Source: Acinetobacter sp. ANC 4169
GTDB taxonomy: Bacteria; Pseudomonadota; Gammaproteobacteria; Pseudomonadales; Moraxellaceae
NCBI RefSeq assembly: GCF_002135355.1
Contig: NZ_NEGE01000011.1
Coordinates: forward strand, 62,001 to 126,000
Reading direction: 5' to 3'
Length of the DNA stretch: 64,000 nt
The position numbers were made by a program, and so were the translations under genes. Positions 35,327-45,777 of this stretch are shown here, one piece after another; positions within the stretch are counted from its first letter, which is position 1; each line of letters begins with the position of its first letter. The notes under the pieces are model-generated. The model searched no databases, was not told the DNA's origin, and saw nothing but the letters and a program-made list of their open reading frames with translations.

Positions 35327-36631
35327 GTGAAACCAGTTCGTCTGGCAATCCTCGGTCTTGGTACTGTGGGTGGTGGTGCCCTTAAACTACTAAAAGAAAA
35401 TGCTGCTGAGATTAAACGTCGCACCGGTCGAGAAATTCAAATCACCCATGTAGGCACACGTCGTCCACGTCCTGATTTGGATCTTCCAGAATCTATCAAA
35501 CAAAGTGCCGATCTTCTGGAAATTGTACGTCAACCTGATGTTGACGTTGTGGTTGAAGTTATGGGCGGAATTCATCCGGCCTATGAAGTCATCATGGAAG
35601 CCATGAAACATGGCAAACATATTGTGACTGCCAACAAGGCACTCTTGGCTGAACACGGTAATGAACTATTTAAAGCGGCTGAAGACAATGCCGTGCAAAT
35701 TGCCTATGAAGCGGCAGTTGCCGGCGGTATTCCAATTATTAAAGTGATTCGTGAAGGTTTGGCTGCCAATAAAATTGACTGGTTAGCAGGGATCATTAAC
35801 GGTACTGGCAACTTTATTTTAAGTGAAATGCGTGAAAAAGGTCGTGCTTTTGAAGATGTGCTGAAAGAAGCACAAGAACTGGGTTATGCCGAAGCCGATC
35901 CGACTTTTGACGTCGAAGGGATTGATGCTGCACATAAACTGACCATTTTGGCTTCATGTGCATTTGGTATTCCACTACAGTTTGATAAAGTCTTTACAGA
36001 AGGCATTGGCAAAGTTACTGCACAAGATGTGAAATATGCAGAAGACTTGGGTTTCCGTATCAAACACTTGGGTATTGCACGTCGTACCGATGCCGGAATT
36101 GAATTACGTGTGCATCCTACTTTAATTCCAGATGACCAACTGATTGCCAATGTCAACGGCGTGAAAAATGCGGTTCTGGTACAAGCCAATGCTGTTGGCC
36201 CAACCCTTTATTACGGCGCAGGCGCAGGCGCAGGTCCAACCGCTTCTGCGGTAGTCGCGGATGTAGTCGACATTGTCCGTGATATTATTTATACCGAAGA
36301 TGGCGCAGGAACCATTCCGCAATTGGCCTTTGAAGCCCTCACGGATTTACCAATTTTAACGCGTGAACAAATGACCACAGGCTACTACATCCGTATTAAT
36401 GCCGAAGATCAAATGGGCGTGCTCGCCGATGTCACCACGATTTTAAGTCGTGCCGGCATCAGTATTGATGCCATCATGCAGCAGTCGCGTTTAAAAGACC
36501 TGATTCCGATCGTGATTTTAACTGATCCTATCGTTGAATCAAAAATGGATGAAGCGTTGCAACAAATTCAAGCATTGCCCTTCATTCATGGCGAAATTGT
36601 ACGAATTCGTTTAGAATCGCTTGATAATTAA
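35327..36631 (+). CDS. hom: Homoserine dehydrogenase
   Basis: Reduces aspartate semialdehyde to homoserine on the way to threonine and methionine. 434 residues from the GTG at 35327 with GGAG 7 bases upstream. Dinucleotide fold GLGTVGGG at 10-17; substrate-binding GINGTGNFIL-like segment (IINGTGNFILSEM) and the catalytic-lysine region DVEGIDAAHKLTILAS; a C-terminal ACT domain (about 350-434) suggests threonine feedback inhibition. Monofunctional, not fused to aspartokinase. Followed 62 bases later by thrC. Confidence 0.96.
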   Translation: MKPVRLAILGLGTVGGGALKLLKENAAEIKRRTGREIQITHVGTRRPRPDLDLPESIKQSADLLEIVRQPDVDVVVEVMGGIHPAYEVIMEAMKHGKHIVTANKALLAEHGNELFKAAEDNAVQIAYEAAVAGGIPIIKVIREGLAANKIDWLAGIINGTGNFILSEMREKGRAFEDVLKEAQELGYAEADPTFDVEGIDAAHKLTILASCAFGIPLQFDKVFTEGIGKVTAQDVKYAEDLGFRIKHLGIARRTDAGIELRVHPTLIPDDQLIANVNGVKNAVLVQANAVGPTLYYGAGAGAGPTASAVVADVVDIVRDIIYTEDGAGTIPQLAFEALTDLPILTREQMTTGYYIRINAEDQMGVLADVTTILSRAGISIDAIMQQSRLKDLIPIVILTDPIVESKMDEALQQIQALPFIHGEIVRIRLESLDN

Positions 36632-36693
36632 TCGGGTCGAGGGGAATATTTCCGTTCCTCTCGCCAAGCTCTACACACAATTGGAACATCATC

Positions 36694-37833
36694 ATGTCTA
36701 ATGCCAATCGTTATACTGGTTTAGTTGACCGCTATCGCGACCGTTTACCAGTGTCTGCAACTACTCGTGCAATCTCTTTAGGCGAAGGTAATACGCCACT
36801 GATCAAGCTTGAGAACATTCCACGCATTATTGGCAAAAATGTTGAAATTTATGTGAAGTACGAGGGCTTAAACCCGACTGGTTCATTTAAAGACCGTGGT
36901 ATGACCATGGCAGTAACCAAAGCAGTTGAAGAAGGCTCTAAAGCGATTATCTGTGCATCTACAGGTAACACTTCTGCTGCTGCAGCAGCTTATGCTGCCC
37001 GTGCCGGCATCAAAGCGTTCGTACTCATCCCGGAAGGCAAAATTGCCATGGGTAAAATGGCACAAGCCATGATGTACGGTGCCATCACCATGCAAATCCG
37101 CGGTAACTTCGATGACGGTATGCGTCTGGTGAAAGAAGTGGCTGACCAAGCACCGGTAACGATTGTAAACTCAATCAACCCGTACCGTTTGCAAGGTCAA
37201 AAAACCATTGCTTATGAAATTGTTGAAGCTTTAGGTCGTGCACCTGATTACCACTGCCTACCTGTAGGTAACGCAGGTAACATTACTGCTCACTGGATGG
37301 GTTATACCGAAGCTGTTGCTAACCAGCCGAAAGAAGAATTTGAACAAGTGATCTATGATGCTGAAACGGATCAGTTTACGGGCCCTAAACCTGCCGGTCT
37401 TCCAATCATGGCGGGTTATCAGGCGGCTGGCGCGGCACCCTTCTTGCGTGGCGGTCCTGTAGCAAATCCTGAAACTGTAGCAACAGCGATTCGTATTGGT
37501 AACCCGCAAAGCTGGAACCATGCGAAAGCCGTAGTTCGTGATTCAAATGGTTGGTTTGATGAACTGACTGATACCGAGATTCTTGAAGCACAGCGTTTAC
37601 TTTCAATGTACGAAGGCGTATTCGTAGAACCTGCTTCTGCAGCATCTGTGGGTGGTGCAATCCGTGACATTAAAGCGGGTAAAATTAAAGAAGGTTCAGT
37701 GATTGTTTGTACCGTCACAGGTAACGGTTTGAAAGACCCGGATACTGCCATTAAACAATGTTCTGATGCCGTGATGTTGTCTATCGATGCGACAATGGAT
37801 CAAGTAAAAGACTCTATTCTTTCTAATATGTAA
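36694..37833 (+). CDS. thrC: Threonine synthase
   Basis: PLP enzyme converting O-phosphohomoserine to threonine. 379 residues, the short bacterial class. The PLP-binding lysine is Lys66 in NPTGSFKDRG; the phosphate-binding loop is GNAGNITA and an ASTGNTSAAAAAYAARAG stretch precedes it. Lies behind hom as a biosynthetic pair and ends at a strong terminator. Confidence 0.96.
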   Translation: MSNANRYTGLVDRYRDRLPVSATTRAISLGEGNTPLIKLENIPRIIGKNVEIYVKYEGLNPTGSFKDRGMTMAVTKAVEEGSKAIICASTGNTSAAAAAYAARAGIKAFVLIPEGKIAMGKMAQAMMYGAITMQIRGNFDDGMRLVKEVADQAPVTIVNSINPYRLQGQKTIAYEIVEALGRAPDYHCLPVGNAGNITAHWMGYTEAVANQPKEEFEQVIYDAETDQFTGPKPAGLPIMAGYQAAGAAPFLRGGPVANPETVATAIRIGNPQSWNHAKAVVRDSNGWFDELTDTEILEAQRLLSMYEGVFVEPASAASVGGAIRDIKAGKIKEGSVIVCTVTGNGLKDPDTAIKQCSDAVMLSIDATMDQVKDSILSNM

Positions 37834-37860
37834 TTTGTTTGATTTTTAGATTGAAAGAAA

Positions 37861-37886
37861 AAACCCTGCAATTGCAGGGTTTTTTA
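37861..37886. terminator. thrC terminator
   Basis: AAACCCTGCA directly followed by TTGCAGGGTTT with an AT centre, then a T-run; symmetrical enough to serve the convergent pbpG as well. Confidence 0.92.
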
Positions 37887-37939
37887 ATTTAGAAGCATTC
37901 AAACGTTGAGTAAATTTGACTACTTCCCAAAATTCAATA

Positions 37940-38986
37940 TCAGATACGTTTTGGTAACTGGCTTACCCAAGTCATTAAACGGGTTGCATCATTTGTACGT
38001 GCAGCAGATGAATCTGCACCCAGCAACACCACCACCGCTGGACGGTTATTTAAAGTGGTATGCATCACCACACAACGCCCTGCTTCATTGATATAACCTG
38101 TTTTTGAAATATTGATATTCCAGCCACCATTACGTACCAAGGCATTGGTATTGTTCGATTTTAATACACGATAACCCAAGTTAAAATCATAGCTTGGTGT
38201 AGTTGAGAATTGGCGAATCAAGCCATATTGAGATGCCGTATTCACCAAAATACCCAAATCACGCGCAGAAGATACATTACCCGGATGTAAACCTGTTGAT
38301 TCAAGATAGTGAGTTGAATTCATTCCAAGCTCTTTGGCTTTAGAATTCATTTTTGCAATAAAGGCCGCGCGACCACCCGGATAAGTTCGTGCCAATGCTG
38401 CTGCCGCAGGATTTTCTGACTTCATTAAAGCAAACAATAGCACCTCAGCACGATTCATGCTGTCACCCGCGCGTAAAGTCGAACTTGAACTTTTACAACC
38501 CGAACATGAAAAGTCAGCTTGCTGTAAAGTAATTTTTTCTGACATATTTAAACGGGAATCTGCAATTACCACGGCTGTCATCAATTTGGTGATTGATGCA
38601 ATTGGAAAAGCTGTATTGCTATTTTTACTATAAAGTACTTCGCCAGTTTGACCATCCATCACCAGTGCAGCGCGGGCATTAACCGAAGGCTGGTTGCTAT
38701 AATTGGAATTATTTAAAACCTGTACCGTTTTAGGTGCCGAATATGTCACCACACCATTCGAACTACGTATGGAAGTGGTGATTTTAGTAGCACCTTGGGG
38801 AGAGACTTCTTCAGCTGAAGCATCACCGTTTAATAATTGATTGGCATCCTCAGAGGACCAGCTCAACGCAGCCTGTCCCGCCCCTTTAGACGCATCCATC
38901 ACCAGCTCTGCAAAACTGGTTGAACTCATGCTAAGCAAAATTGAAATGCCCAGCATATGCATTAAAGATTTTTTCGAATTTTTCAC
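37940..38986 (-). CDS. pbpG: D-alanyl-D-alanine endopeptidase PbpG (PBP7-type)
   Basis: Periplasmic serine peptidase of the S11 family that cuts peptidoglycan cross-links. 348 residues from a GTG at 38986. Signal peptide cleaved after SFA (26). Catalytic motifs are S131-I-T-K134, the SEN of the second box (KSENPAAA) and KTG in SKTGYINEAGRC. A serine-rich region between residues 30 and 100 precedes the enzyme domain and is longer than in E. coli PBP7. The extra Cys pair SGCKSS is near residue 165. Convergent with thrC. Confidence 0.92.
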   Translation of the reverse strand: MKNSKKSLMHMLGISILLSMSSTSFAELVMDASKGAGQAALSWSSEDANQLLNGDASAEEVSPQGATKITTSIRSSNGVVTYSAPKTVQVLNNSNYSNQPSVNARAALVMDGQTGEVLYSKNSNTAFPIASITKLMTAVVIADSRLNMSEKITLQQADFSCSGCKSSSSTLRAGDSMNRAEVLLFALMKSENPAAAALARTYPGGRAAFIAKMNSKAKELGMNSTHYLESTGLHPGNVSSARDLGILVNTASQYGLIRQFSTTPSYDFNLGYRVLKSNNTNALVRNGGWNINISKTGYINEAGRCVVMHTTLNNRPAVVVLLGADSSAARTNDATRLMTWVSQLPKRI

Positions 38987-39206
38987 GGTGATTTACTCAA
39001 CTCAAGGAGGCAATATACATTTGTGTATTACCTCAAAAATGCTTACATTTAGACACAAAGATGAACACTTTTTGTTGCTCACAACATTGTGTATAACATT
39101 TAATTGAAAGATAAAGAATAGGATTGCTAATTTTGTCATTTCATTGCAAGCTTATTTTGCTTTATGTAACAAAAAAAATGCATTTTTTGATATGAGGGAG
39201 AACTAG

Positions 39207-39842
39207 GTGATCACAGTTTTAGTGGTAGATGACCATGAATTAGTACGTACCGGAATTTGCCGTATGCTCGAAGACCATGCGGATGTTCAAGTGATTGGTC
39301 AGGCTGAATCTGGAGAAGAAGCGATTAACTTAGTCCGCCATCATCATCCCAATGTGGTTCTGCTGGATGTAAACATGCCGGGAATTGGCGGGGTAGAAAC
39401 CACCCGACGTCTATTGCAAACTGCGCCTGAAACCAAAGTACTGGCTGTAAGTGGCCTGGCTGAAGAACCCTACCCGTCCTTATTGCTTAAAGCTGGAGCT
39501 AAAGGCTATATCACCAAAGGTGCGCCTGTGACCGAAATGGTTCGTGCCATTAACAAGGTCATGCAAGGTGGAAAATATTTTAGTGCCGACATTGCCGAAC
39601 AACTGGCCAGCTCCTATCTTTCCGACACCCAGCAATCTCCTTTTGATGCCTTGTCGGAACGTGAAATGCAGGTAGCGATGATGGTGGTCAATTGTATTAG
39701 TGCCCAGGAAATTGCCGATAAACTTTTTGTCAGTGTCAAAACGGTGAACACTTACCGTTACCGCATCTTTGAAAAGCTGAATCTGGATAGTGATGTCAAA
39801 CTGACTCACCTGGCCATTCGCTATGGACTGATTAAACCTTAA
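39207..39842 (+). CDS. gacA: Response regulator GacA/UvrY
   Basis: NarL/FixJ-type two-component response regulator of the Gac/Bar system, normally partnered with the hybrid kinase GacS, controlling virulence-like and metabolic genes through small RNAs. 211 residues; GTG start with GGGAG 8 bases upstream. Receiver domain 1-118 with phospho-acceptor Asp54 (LLDVNMPG), LuxR-type helix-turn-helix about 145-205 (LSEREMQVAMMVVNCISAQEIADKL, VSVKTVNTYRYRIFEKL). Directly in front of pilS, only 27 bases apart, so possibly co-transcribed with pilSR. Confidence 0.92.
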   Translation: MITVLVVDDHELVRTGICRMLEDHADVQVIGQAESGEEAINLVRHHHPNVVLLDVNMPGIGGVETTRRLLQTAPETKVLAVSGLAEEPYPSLLLKAGAKGYITKGAPVTEMVRAINKVMQGGKYFSADIAEQLASSYLSDTQQSPFDALSEREMQVAMMVVNCISAQEIADKLFVSVKTVNTYRYRIFEKLNLDSDVKLTHLAIRYGLIKP

Positions 39843-39869
39843 TGCCCTTGGGCCTGCTAGAAGACATGC

Positions 39870-41435
39870 ATGACGCAATATACCAATACGTTTGAGTTTA
39901 ACCAATATCATTTAGGCATTTGGTATAGCACGTATAGACTCATTATTGCGACCAGTCTTCTGCTGATTTTTTTACTCACTTCCCAGTACTTAAATACCGA
40001 TTATCACTATCCGCAGCTTTATCTTTATGTGCTGATTGGCTACGTATTTACAAACTGTATCCAGTTAATCACGCTAAAAAGCATACGTTTAAAAATTGCC
40101 CAGCAGCTGCCGCTGTTATTTGTTGTCGATGTGATTGCTTTAAGCTTGCTCACCTTGGCGGTAGATGGTCCCAACCTGCAATTAAGTCTGCTGTTTGTGA
40201 TTACCATCTTTGCCGCATCGTTATTACTGAATGCCAAAAAGGCGCTAATCATTACTTTAATTGCGGTAATTAGTGTAATTTATCAGCTTTTTTTAGGCAG
40301 TATTTTTGATTTTTCTTCACTGAATAATATTGGCAATAGCGCGGTACTGGCTTTTCTGTTTTTCGGGGTGTATGGCAGCGGTCAAATTGCAGTAAAACGC
40401 TTCCAATTACTTGAAAATTTAAATTTTTCTCAATCTCTGGAATTAAACCGACTGCAAAACCTGAATCGCTATATTCTGGAACAAATTGAACTGGGTTATC
40501 TGGTTTTAGATGAAAACTGTCATATTGTGCTGAGCAACCCTGCTGCCTGCCTGCTTTTAGGCATTCCGCCACTCTATGCCTATGACAAATATCCCTTATA
40601 CAAGGCACAGCCCGATTTATTTGAATTACTTAAATTTGATCAACTGCAGGACGGAGAAAAATTCCAGTTTGAGTCGCAGCTCAGCCATTATCATATGCAT
40701 ATTGAAGTGCAAAAACTGATGGTTCCGCATCAAACCCTCACCCTGCTGGTGTTGCAGGATGCCACCAAGCTCAATCAACGCGTACAACAATTAAAACTCG
40801 CGGCATTAGGTCAACTGTCTGCCAGCATTGCCCATGAAATTCGCAATCCTTTAGCGGCTATTGTACAAGCCAATGAACTTTTCAGTGATAGCGATCAGCA
40901 TCAACAAGCGGCATTGAGCCGGATGATTTCCAAACAGACTCAGCGTATCGACCGGATTGTACAAGACACGCTGAATATGGTGCGCAATAAAGAAACCCAT
41001 CCTTCAAACATTGAGCTGAAACAGTTTATTCCCTTACTGATTCAGGAAGATTTGGCGGATATTGCCACTCAAATTAAATCTACCGTCCGGGGTAAAATTT
41101 TTATTCGTTTCGACGAGGCACAACTTCGCCAAGTTCTGATTAACCTGATTCGCAATGCTATTCGACATAATTCACCTGAGCATTCACATATCGAATTGAA
41201 TGTTTACTTACAGGAAACCAATGTCCGTATTGACGTCCGTGATTTTGGGGCCGGCGTTGCCTCCAAGGATCTGGCTTATTTATTTCAACCTTTTTTTAGT
41301 ACCGAAATCACAGGAACTGGTTTAGGATTATACTTATCACATAGTTTTTGCGAAGCAAATCAGGCGAAACTGAACTATGTAGAACAAGAACAAGGGGCAT
41401 GCTTTCGAATAGAATGCCTGCGAGTTGCTTTATAA
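39870..41435 (+). CDS. pilS: Sensor histidine kinase PilS
   Basis: Inner-membrane kinase that senses pilin and phosphorylates PilR to control type IV pilin transcription. 521 residues: six hydrophobic segments in about 25-175, a PAS-like domain about 190-300, the dimerisation/phospho-acceptor helix with His322 in ASIAHEIRNPL, and an ATP-binding domain with N box LINLIRNAI, G1 DFGAGV and GTGLGLYL. pilR starts only 22 bases downstream. Confidence 0.93.
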   Translation: MTQYTNTFEFNQYHLGIWYSTYRLIIATSLLLIFLLTSQYLNTDYHYPQLYLYVLIGYVFTNCIQLITLKSIRLKIAQQLPLLFVVDVIALSLLTLAVDGPNLQLSLLFVITIFAASLLLNAKKALIITLIAVISVIYQLFLGSIFDFSSLNNIGNSAVLAFLFFGVYGSGQIAVKRFQLLENLNFSQSLELNRLQNLNRYILEQIELGYLVLDENCHIVLSNPAACLLLGIPPLYAYDKYPLYKAQPDLFELLKFDQLQDGEKFQFESQLSHYHMHIEVQKLMVPHQTLTLLVLQDATKLNQRVQQLKLAALGQLSASIAHEIRNPLAAIVQANELFSDSDQHQQAALSRMISKQTQRIDRIVQDTLNMVRNKETHPSNIELKQFIPLLIQEDLADIATQIKSTVRGKIFIRFDEAQLRQVLINLIRNAIRHNSPEHSHIELNVYLQETNVRIDVRDFGAGVASKDLAYLFQPFFSTEITGTGLGLYLSHSFCEANQAKLNYVEQEQGACFRIECLRVAL

Positions 41436-41457
41436 ATTTAAATTGCTGGGGTGTATT

Positions 41458-42867
41458 GTGGAACAACAACCACTTGTCTTATTGGTGGATGATGAGGAAG
41501 ATTTGTGTACCCTCATGCAAATGTCTTTATCTCGTATCGGGATCAAAACCCATATTGCGCATCGTGTTGAACAGGCTAAAAAGTTCCTGTCTGAATACCG
41601 CTATGATGCCTGTTTAACCGATTTAAATTTACCAGACGGTAATGGCCTGCAACTGGTGGAATGGATTAACCAGCATTTTCCCTCCATACCGGTGGCGGTA
41701 CTGACTGCCTATGGCAATATGGAAATTGCCATTGCAGCACTTAAAGCTGGCGCCTTCGATTTTGTCAACAAACCGGTGAATCAGAAGCATCTGGAACAAC
41801 TCCTGCAAAAAGCCTTTAACAAACCGTTTGAACATTTGCAGACCAAAGAAGACAGTCTGGAGCAAAAATTATTAGTTGGACAATCCCTGCCAATTCAACA
41901 GTTAAGGGTGACCTTAAATAAAATTGCCCGCTCTCAGGCACCGGTATTTATTACCGGTGAATCCGGGACAGGAAAAGAAGTGATTGCCAATCTGGTACAT
42001 CGCCTCAGTAACCGTAATGAAGGTCCGTTTATTGCCATTAACTGCGGAGCCATTCCGACTGAATTAATGGAAAGTGAACTGTTTGGCCATAAAAAAGGCA
42101 GCTTTACTGGTGCTACACAAGACAAACAGGGCCTGATTCAATCTGCCCATGGCGGCAGTTTGTTTCTGGATGAAATTGCCGAACTGCCTTTAAGCATGCA
42201 GGTTAAACTGCTGCGTGCGGTACAGGAAAAACGCATTCGTCCAGTCGGTTCAGACAATGAAATTGATGTCGACTTTCGCGTGATTAGTGCCAGTCATCAG
42301 GACCTGGAAGCCCTAGTTCAGCAAGGCCGCTTTAGACAGGACTTGTTCTTCCGTATCCATGTCATGGATCTGGTGCTGCCTCCGCTACGTGAACGCGGTG
42401 ACGATATTATTTTATTGGCACATCACTTTATTCAGAAAATTAGTCAGGAATGGGATATTCCACCAAAACAGCTGACTGATCGTGCGAAAAGCTTTTTATT
42501 GAGTCAGTATTATCCCGGAAATGTGCGTGAACTGCGTAATATTATTGAACGTGCTATTACCTTAAGCGATGACGAAAGAATCGACTTACAACACTTGCAA
42601 AGTGCACCTTTACGTTATCCTACCGCAGCAGTGCCAGCAGCAGCGGAAGATCAGCATACATTGCGCAGTGATATCCTGATTTCTTCCAAGAAATTACCTG
42701 ATGAAGGTTTAGAGCTTTATCTGGAAAATATTGAAAAAGATATTTTACTTAATGCCCTGAATTTAACCCATTGGAACAGAACACTGGCTGCTAAAAAACT
42801 GGGCATGTCTTTCCGTTCTTTGCGTTATCGTCTGAAAAAATTTGGCCTGGATACCGACGAGGATTAG
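41458..42867 (+). CDS. pilR: Sigma-54-dependent response regulator PilR
   Basis: Activates sigma-54 promoters such as pilA. 469 residues from the GTG at 41458; the open frame extends back to a TTG at 41425 inside pilS, which I reject. Receiver domain with Asp55 (CLTDLNLPDG), AAA+ domain with Walker A GESGTGKE at 167-174 and the sigma-54 contact loop GSFTGA at 214-219, and a C-terminal Fis-like helix-turn-helix (HWNRTLAAKKLGMSFRSLRYRLKK). The sequence also holds a likely sigma-54 promoter elsewhere (glnK), served by NtrC. Confidence 0.95.
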   Translation: MEQQPLVLLVDDEEDLCTLMQMSLSRIGIKTHIAHRVEQAKKFLSEYRYDACLTDLNLPDGNGLQLVEWINQHFPSIPVAVLTAYGNMEIAIAALKAGAFDFVNKPVNQKHLEQLLQKAFNKPFEHLQTKEDSLEQKLLVGQSLPIQQLRVTLNKIARSQAPVFITGESGTGKEVIANLVHRLSNRNEGPFIAINCGAIPTELMESELFGHKKGSFTGATQDKQGLIQSAHGGSLFLDEIAELPLSMQVKLLRAVQEKRIRPVGSDNEIDVDFRVISASHQDLEALVQQGRFRQDLFFRIHVMDLVLPPLRERGDDIILLAHHFIQKISQEWDIPPKQLTDRAKSFLLSQYYPGNVRELRNIIERAITLSDDERIDLQHLQSAPLRYPTAAVPAAAEDQHTLRSDILISSKKLPDEGLELYLENIEKDILLNALNLTHWNRTLAAKKLGMSFRSLRYRLKKFGLDTDED

Positions 42868-42896
42868 GTCGTTTTATTTATTGAGGAGCAGGCCGT

Positions 42897-44078
42897 TTAT
42901 TTATGGCTTAGAATGATCTCTGCAACATGTTCCAGATAGTTTTCTTCTTTCATTTCATGTTGCAGCAGATATTGTTGATTGGGCTGAATGCCCACACCTT
43001 CAATCATCTGCCCTTTCGGGGTGTAGTAATGCGATACCGTCATCTGTAAAGCAGCACCATTGGACAGCGGGAACAGTTTTTGTACCACCCCTTTGCCATA
43101 GCTTTTTTCACCCACCACCCAGGCACGGTCGTGATCTTTCATGGCAGCAGTAAAAACTTCAGCGGCAGAAGCCGAACGGTTATTGATTAAAATACCAATT
43201 TTTAAATTCTGAAATTCAAAACTGGGTAAGGCCTGAAACTGCTGATCGCCTTCGGAACGGCTTTTGGTTGATACGATGATGCCTTGATTCAAGAATAAGT
43301 CGGCCGATTCAACTGCAGCCGACAACAAGCCGCCAGGATTATTTCTTAAATCGAGCAATACTGCTTTTAGACGTGGAGAAGAATGTTCTTCAATCAAGCG
43401 TTTGATTTCATTGGCTGTATCTTGCTGAAAAACTTTAACTTTGATAACCAGTACCTGATTATGCAGCAGCGTAGCCTGAATATCGGTTTCTATTTTTTTA
43501 TTACGCACCAAAATCAGTGGCTTGCTATTTTGTGCCAGTTGCAAACTTAAGGTAGAGCCAATCGAACCATTCAGCAGGCTATTGACCTGATCATGGTTGA
43601 GTTTTTTCAGTTCCTGATCATCAACCTTAAAAACGCTTACGCCATTACGCAAACCTTGCTTGGCTGAGTCGGCATTATCCTTTAAACCTTGAATCACCCA
43701 TTGATGCAACTGCTGGTCATAAGCCAGTTCAAAATCGACAGAGGCAATATCGCCTTCGGTATATTGCAACAGCTGCTTATAATCTTCTGGACTTAAGTAA
43801 CGTGAATAACGATCCAGACCACTCACCAGGCCTTTAATGGCCTGCTGAAATAAGGTTTCGTCATTTTTGTCATCGACATAATTTTCTTTGACGATGCTAT
43901 AAATCTGGACAAATTGCTGAATTGATTCTACCGGAACTTCAGCATAATTCTGTTCGGCTTCCTCATCAAAATCTAAAACAGGCTGAGCCTTGCCTTTTAC
44001 CGCAGCAAGGGCGGAATGGCTCATACACATGAATAACGTTGTTAAAATGACAACCTTTTTCCAACGCTGTAAAGCCAT
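42897..44078 (-). CDS. ctp: S41-family C-terminal processing peptidase
   Basis: Periplasmic tail-specific protease of the CtpA type, 393 residues. Signal peptide cleaved after ALA near residue 25. The catalytic pair is Ser304 (RSASAAEVF) and Lys329 (GEKSYGKGVVQ). A PDZ-like region lies between about 95 and 190 but is degenerate. Targets could include peptidoglycan-linked lipoproteins or endopeptidases, as in other Ctp proteins, but this is inference. Convergent with pilR, 29 bases away. Confidence 0.88.
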   Translation of the reverse strand: MALQRWKKVVILTTLFMCMSHSALAAVKGKAQPVLDFDEEAEQNYAEVPVESIQQFVQIYSIVKENYVDDKNDETLFQQAIKGLVSGLDRYSRYLSPEDYKQLLQYTEGDIASVDFELAYDQQLHQWVIQGLKDNADSAKQGLRNGVSVFKVDDQELKKLNHDQVNSLLNGSIGSTLSLQLAQNSKPLILVRNKKIETDIQATLLHNQVLVIKVKVFQQDTANEIKRLIEEHSSPRLKAVLLDLRNNPGGLLSAAVESADLFLNQGIIVSTKSRSEGDQQFQALPSFEFQNLKIGILINNRSASAAEVFTAAMKDHDRAWVVGEKSYGKGVVQKLFPLSNGAALQMTVSHYYTPKGQMIEGVGIQPNQQYLLQHEMKEENYLEHVAEIILSHK

Positions 44079-44104
44079 CCATCCACCTGTTTATACAAAA
44101 ATTT

Positions 44105-45652
44105 TTATGATTTTAAAGTAATCAAATTACGACCTTTCATTTCTGCAGGTACAGGAATTTGCATGAGGTTCAACAATGTTGGAGCAACATCTGCAAGAAC
44201 GCCACCTTCAGCAATGGTTGCAGAAGTTGGGCCGACATAAATAAACGGAACCAGTTCAGTGGTATGTTGAGTATGAACCTGACCACTTTGGTAGTCCTGC
44301 ATTTGCTCTACATTACCATGATCGGCAGTAATCAGCATATGGCCTTTTTTCGCCATTACTGCTTCATATACACGACCCAGGCAAGTATCCACCGCTTCAA
44401 CGGCTTTCACTGCTGCATCAAATACACCGGTATGCCCCACCATATCACCATTGGCATAGTTCACCACCAACAGGTCATATTCACCTGAATTAATTGCAGC
44501 AACCAGTTCATCGGTCACTTCATAAGCACTCATTTCCGGTTTCAAATCGTAAGTTGCCACGCTTGGAGATGGAATCAAAATACGTTTTTCACCCGGGTAT
44601 TCATCTTCACGGCCACCGCTAAAGAAGAAGGTCACGTGGGCATATTTTTCAGTTTCAGCAATACGCAGCTGGGTTTTACCCAAATCAGACAAGTACTCAC
44701 CAATCGAGTTTTTCAACGCTTCTGGCATATAGGCCACAGGTGCATCAATGGTAGCTTGATAACGGGTGAGCATGACAAACTTAGACAGGTTTGGCACCAC
44801 TTTACGCTCAAAACCGGCAAAGTCTTTTTCCACAAAGGCTTTGGTAATTTCACGCGCACGGTCAGCACGGAAATTCATGAACACCACACTGTCACCATCC
44901 TGAATTTTAGCCAGTTCGCCAATACGGGTGGCTTTCACAAATTCATCGGACTCATTTGCCGCATAAGCCTGCTCCAAGCCTTCTACCGCTGTTGCTGCGG
45001 TACGTACTGCCTCACCTTCAGTCAGCAGGCGATAGGCCTGTTCTACACGATCCCAACGGTTGTCACGGTCCATGGCAAAATAACGGCCGATCATGGTCGC
45101 AATACGTCCCTGACCCGGATACTGGGCAAAAACCGCATCTAATTTTTCTAAAGAAGGCTGAGCACTTTTTGGTGGAGTATCACGGCCATCAAGGAAAGCA
45201 TGCAGATAAACTTTTGCACCGCGTTTTAGCGCCAGTTCCACCATGGCAATAATTTGGTCTTCATGTGCATGTACGCCACCTTGTGACAACAAGCCCATGA
45301 TATGTACTGCAGCATTCGCCGCTTTAGCTTTTTCTACCGCATCAATCAACACTTCATGCTCAAAAAAAGCACCGGTACGAATGTCTTTGGTAATACGGGT
45401 GAAATCCTGATACAACACACGGCCTGCACCAAGGTTCATATGTCCCACTTCAGAGTTGCCCATTTGACCATCAGGCAGGCCGACATCTTCGCCCGAACCT
45501 GAAATCAAACCATGGGGATGCTTTTGTTGCATAGCAGTTAAGTTAGGTCTTTTTGCTGCCAGGAAAGCATTGTCCTCGACCGCTTCGCGATGACCCACAC
45601 CATCCATGATTACCAAAACGTGAGGGATTTTGCCAGCAGTTGCATCCGTCAT
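44105..45652 (-). CDS. gpmI: 2,3-bisphosphoglycerate-independent phosphoglycerate mutase
   Basis: Manganese-dependent glycolytic enzyme interconverting 3- and 2-phosphoglycerate. 515 residues from the ATG at 45652 (AAGAG about 8 bases upstream); the 19-codon longer frame is not needed. Metal and active-site features: Asp17 (IMDGVG), catalytic Ser67 in [24 protein letters not shown] and ITADHGN near the C-terminus. Upstream of ctp, the gpmI-ctp pairing seen in other gammaproteobacteria (with envC often between). Confidence 0.96.
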   Translation of the reverse strand: MTDATAGKIPHVLVIMDGVGHREAVEDNAFLAAKRPNLTAMQQKHPHGLISGSGEDVGLPDGQMGNSEVGHMNLGAGRVLYQDFTRITKDIRTGAFFEHEVLIDAVEKAKAANAAVHIMGLLSQGGVHAHEDQIIAMVELALKRGAKVYLHAFLDGRDTPPKSAQPSLEKLDAVFAQYPGQGRIATMIGRYFAMDRDNRWDRVEQAYRLLTEGEAVRTAATAVEGLEQAYAANESDEFVKATRIGELAKIQDGDSVVFMNFRADRAREITKAFVEKDFAGFERKVVPNLSKFVMLTRYQATIDAPVAYMPEALKNSIGEYLSDLGKTQLRIAETEKYAHVTFFFSGGREDEYPGEKRILIPSPSVATYDLKPEMSAYEVTDELVAAINSGEYDLLVVNYANGDMVGHTGVFDAAVKAVEAVDTCLGRVYEAVMAKKGHMLITADHGNVEQMQDYQSGQVHTQHTTELVPFIYVGPTSATIAEGGVLADVAPTLLNLMQIPVPAEMKGRNLITLKS

Positions 45653-45777
45653 AATGAACACTCTTTTGTTTACAATTTCATCGTTATATCTTACCGAATT
45701 TTCGGTCAAGACTCTATGTGCAGATCATGACTAAAGCTGATCATGCACATTGTTTTTACCATTTTATATTTAAGCAT

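Noticed and set aside
38841..39107. Rightward open frame over the pbpG start, and an AAGGAGG at about 39004-39010
   Set aside because: The frame is antisense to pbpG; the good Shine-Dalgarno is not followed by a start codon at a normal distance except a 9-codon GTG frame, which is too short to claim.
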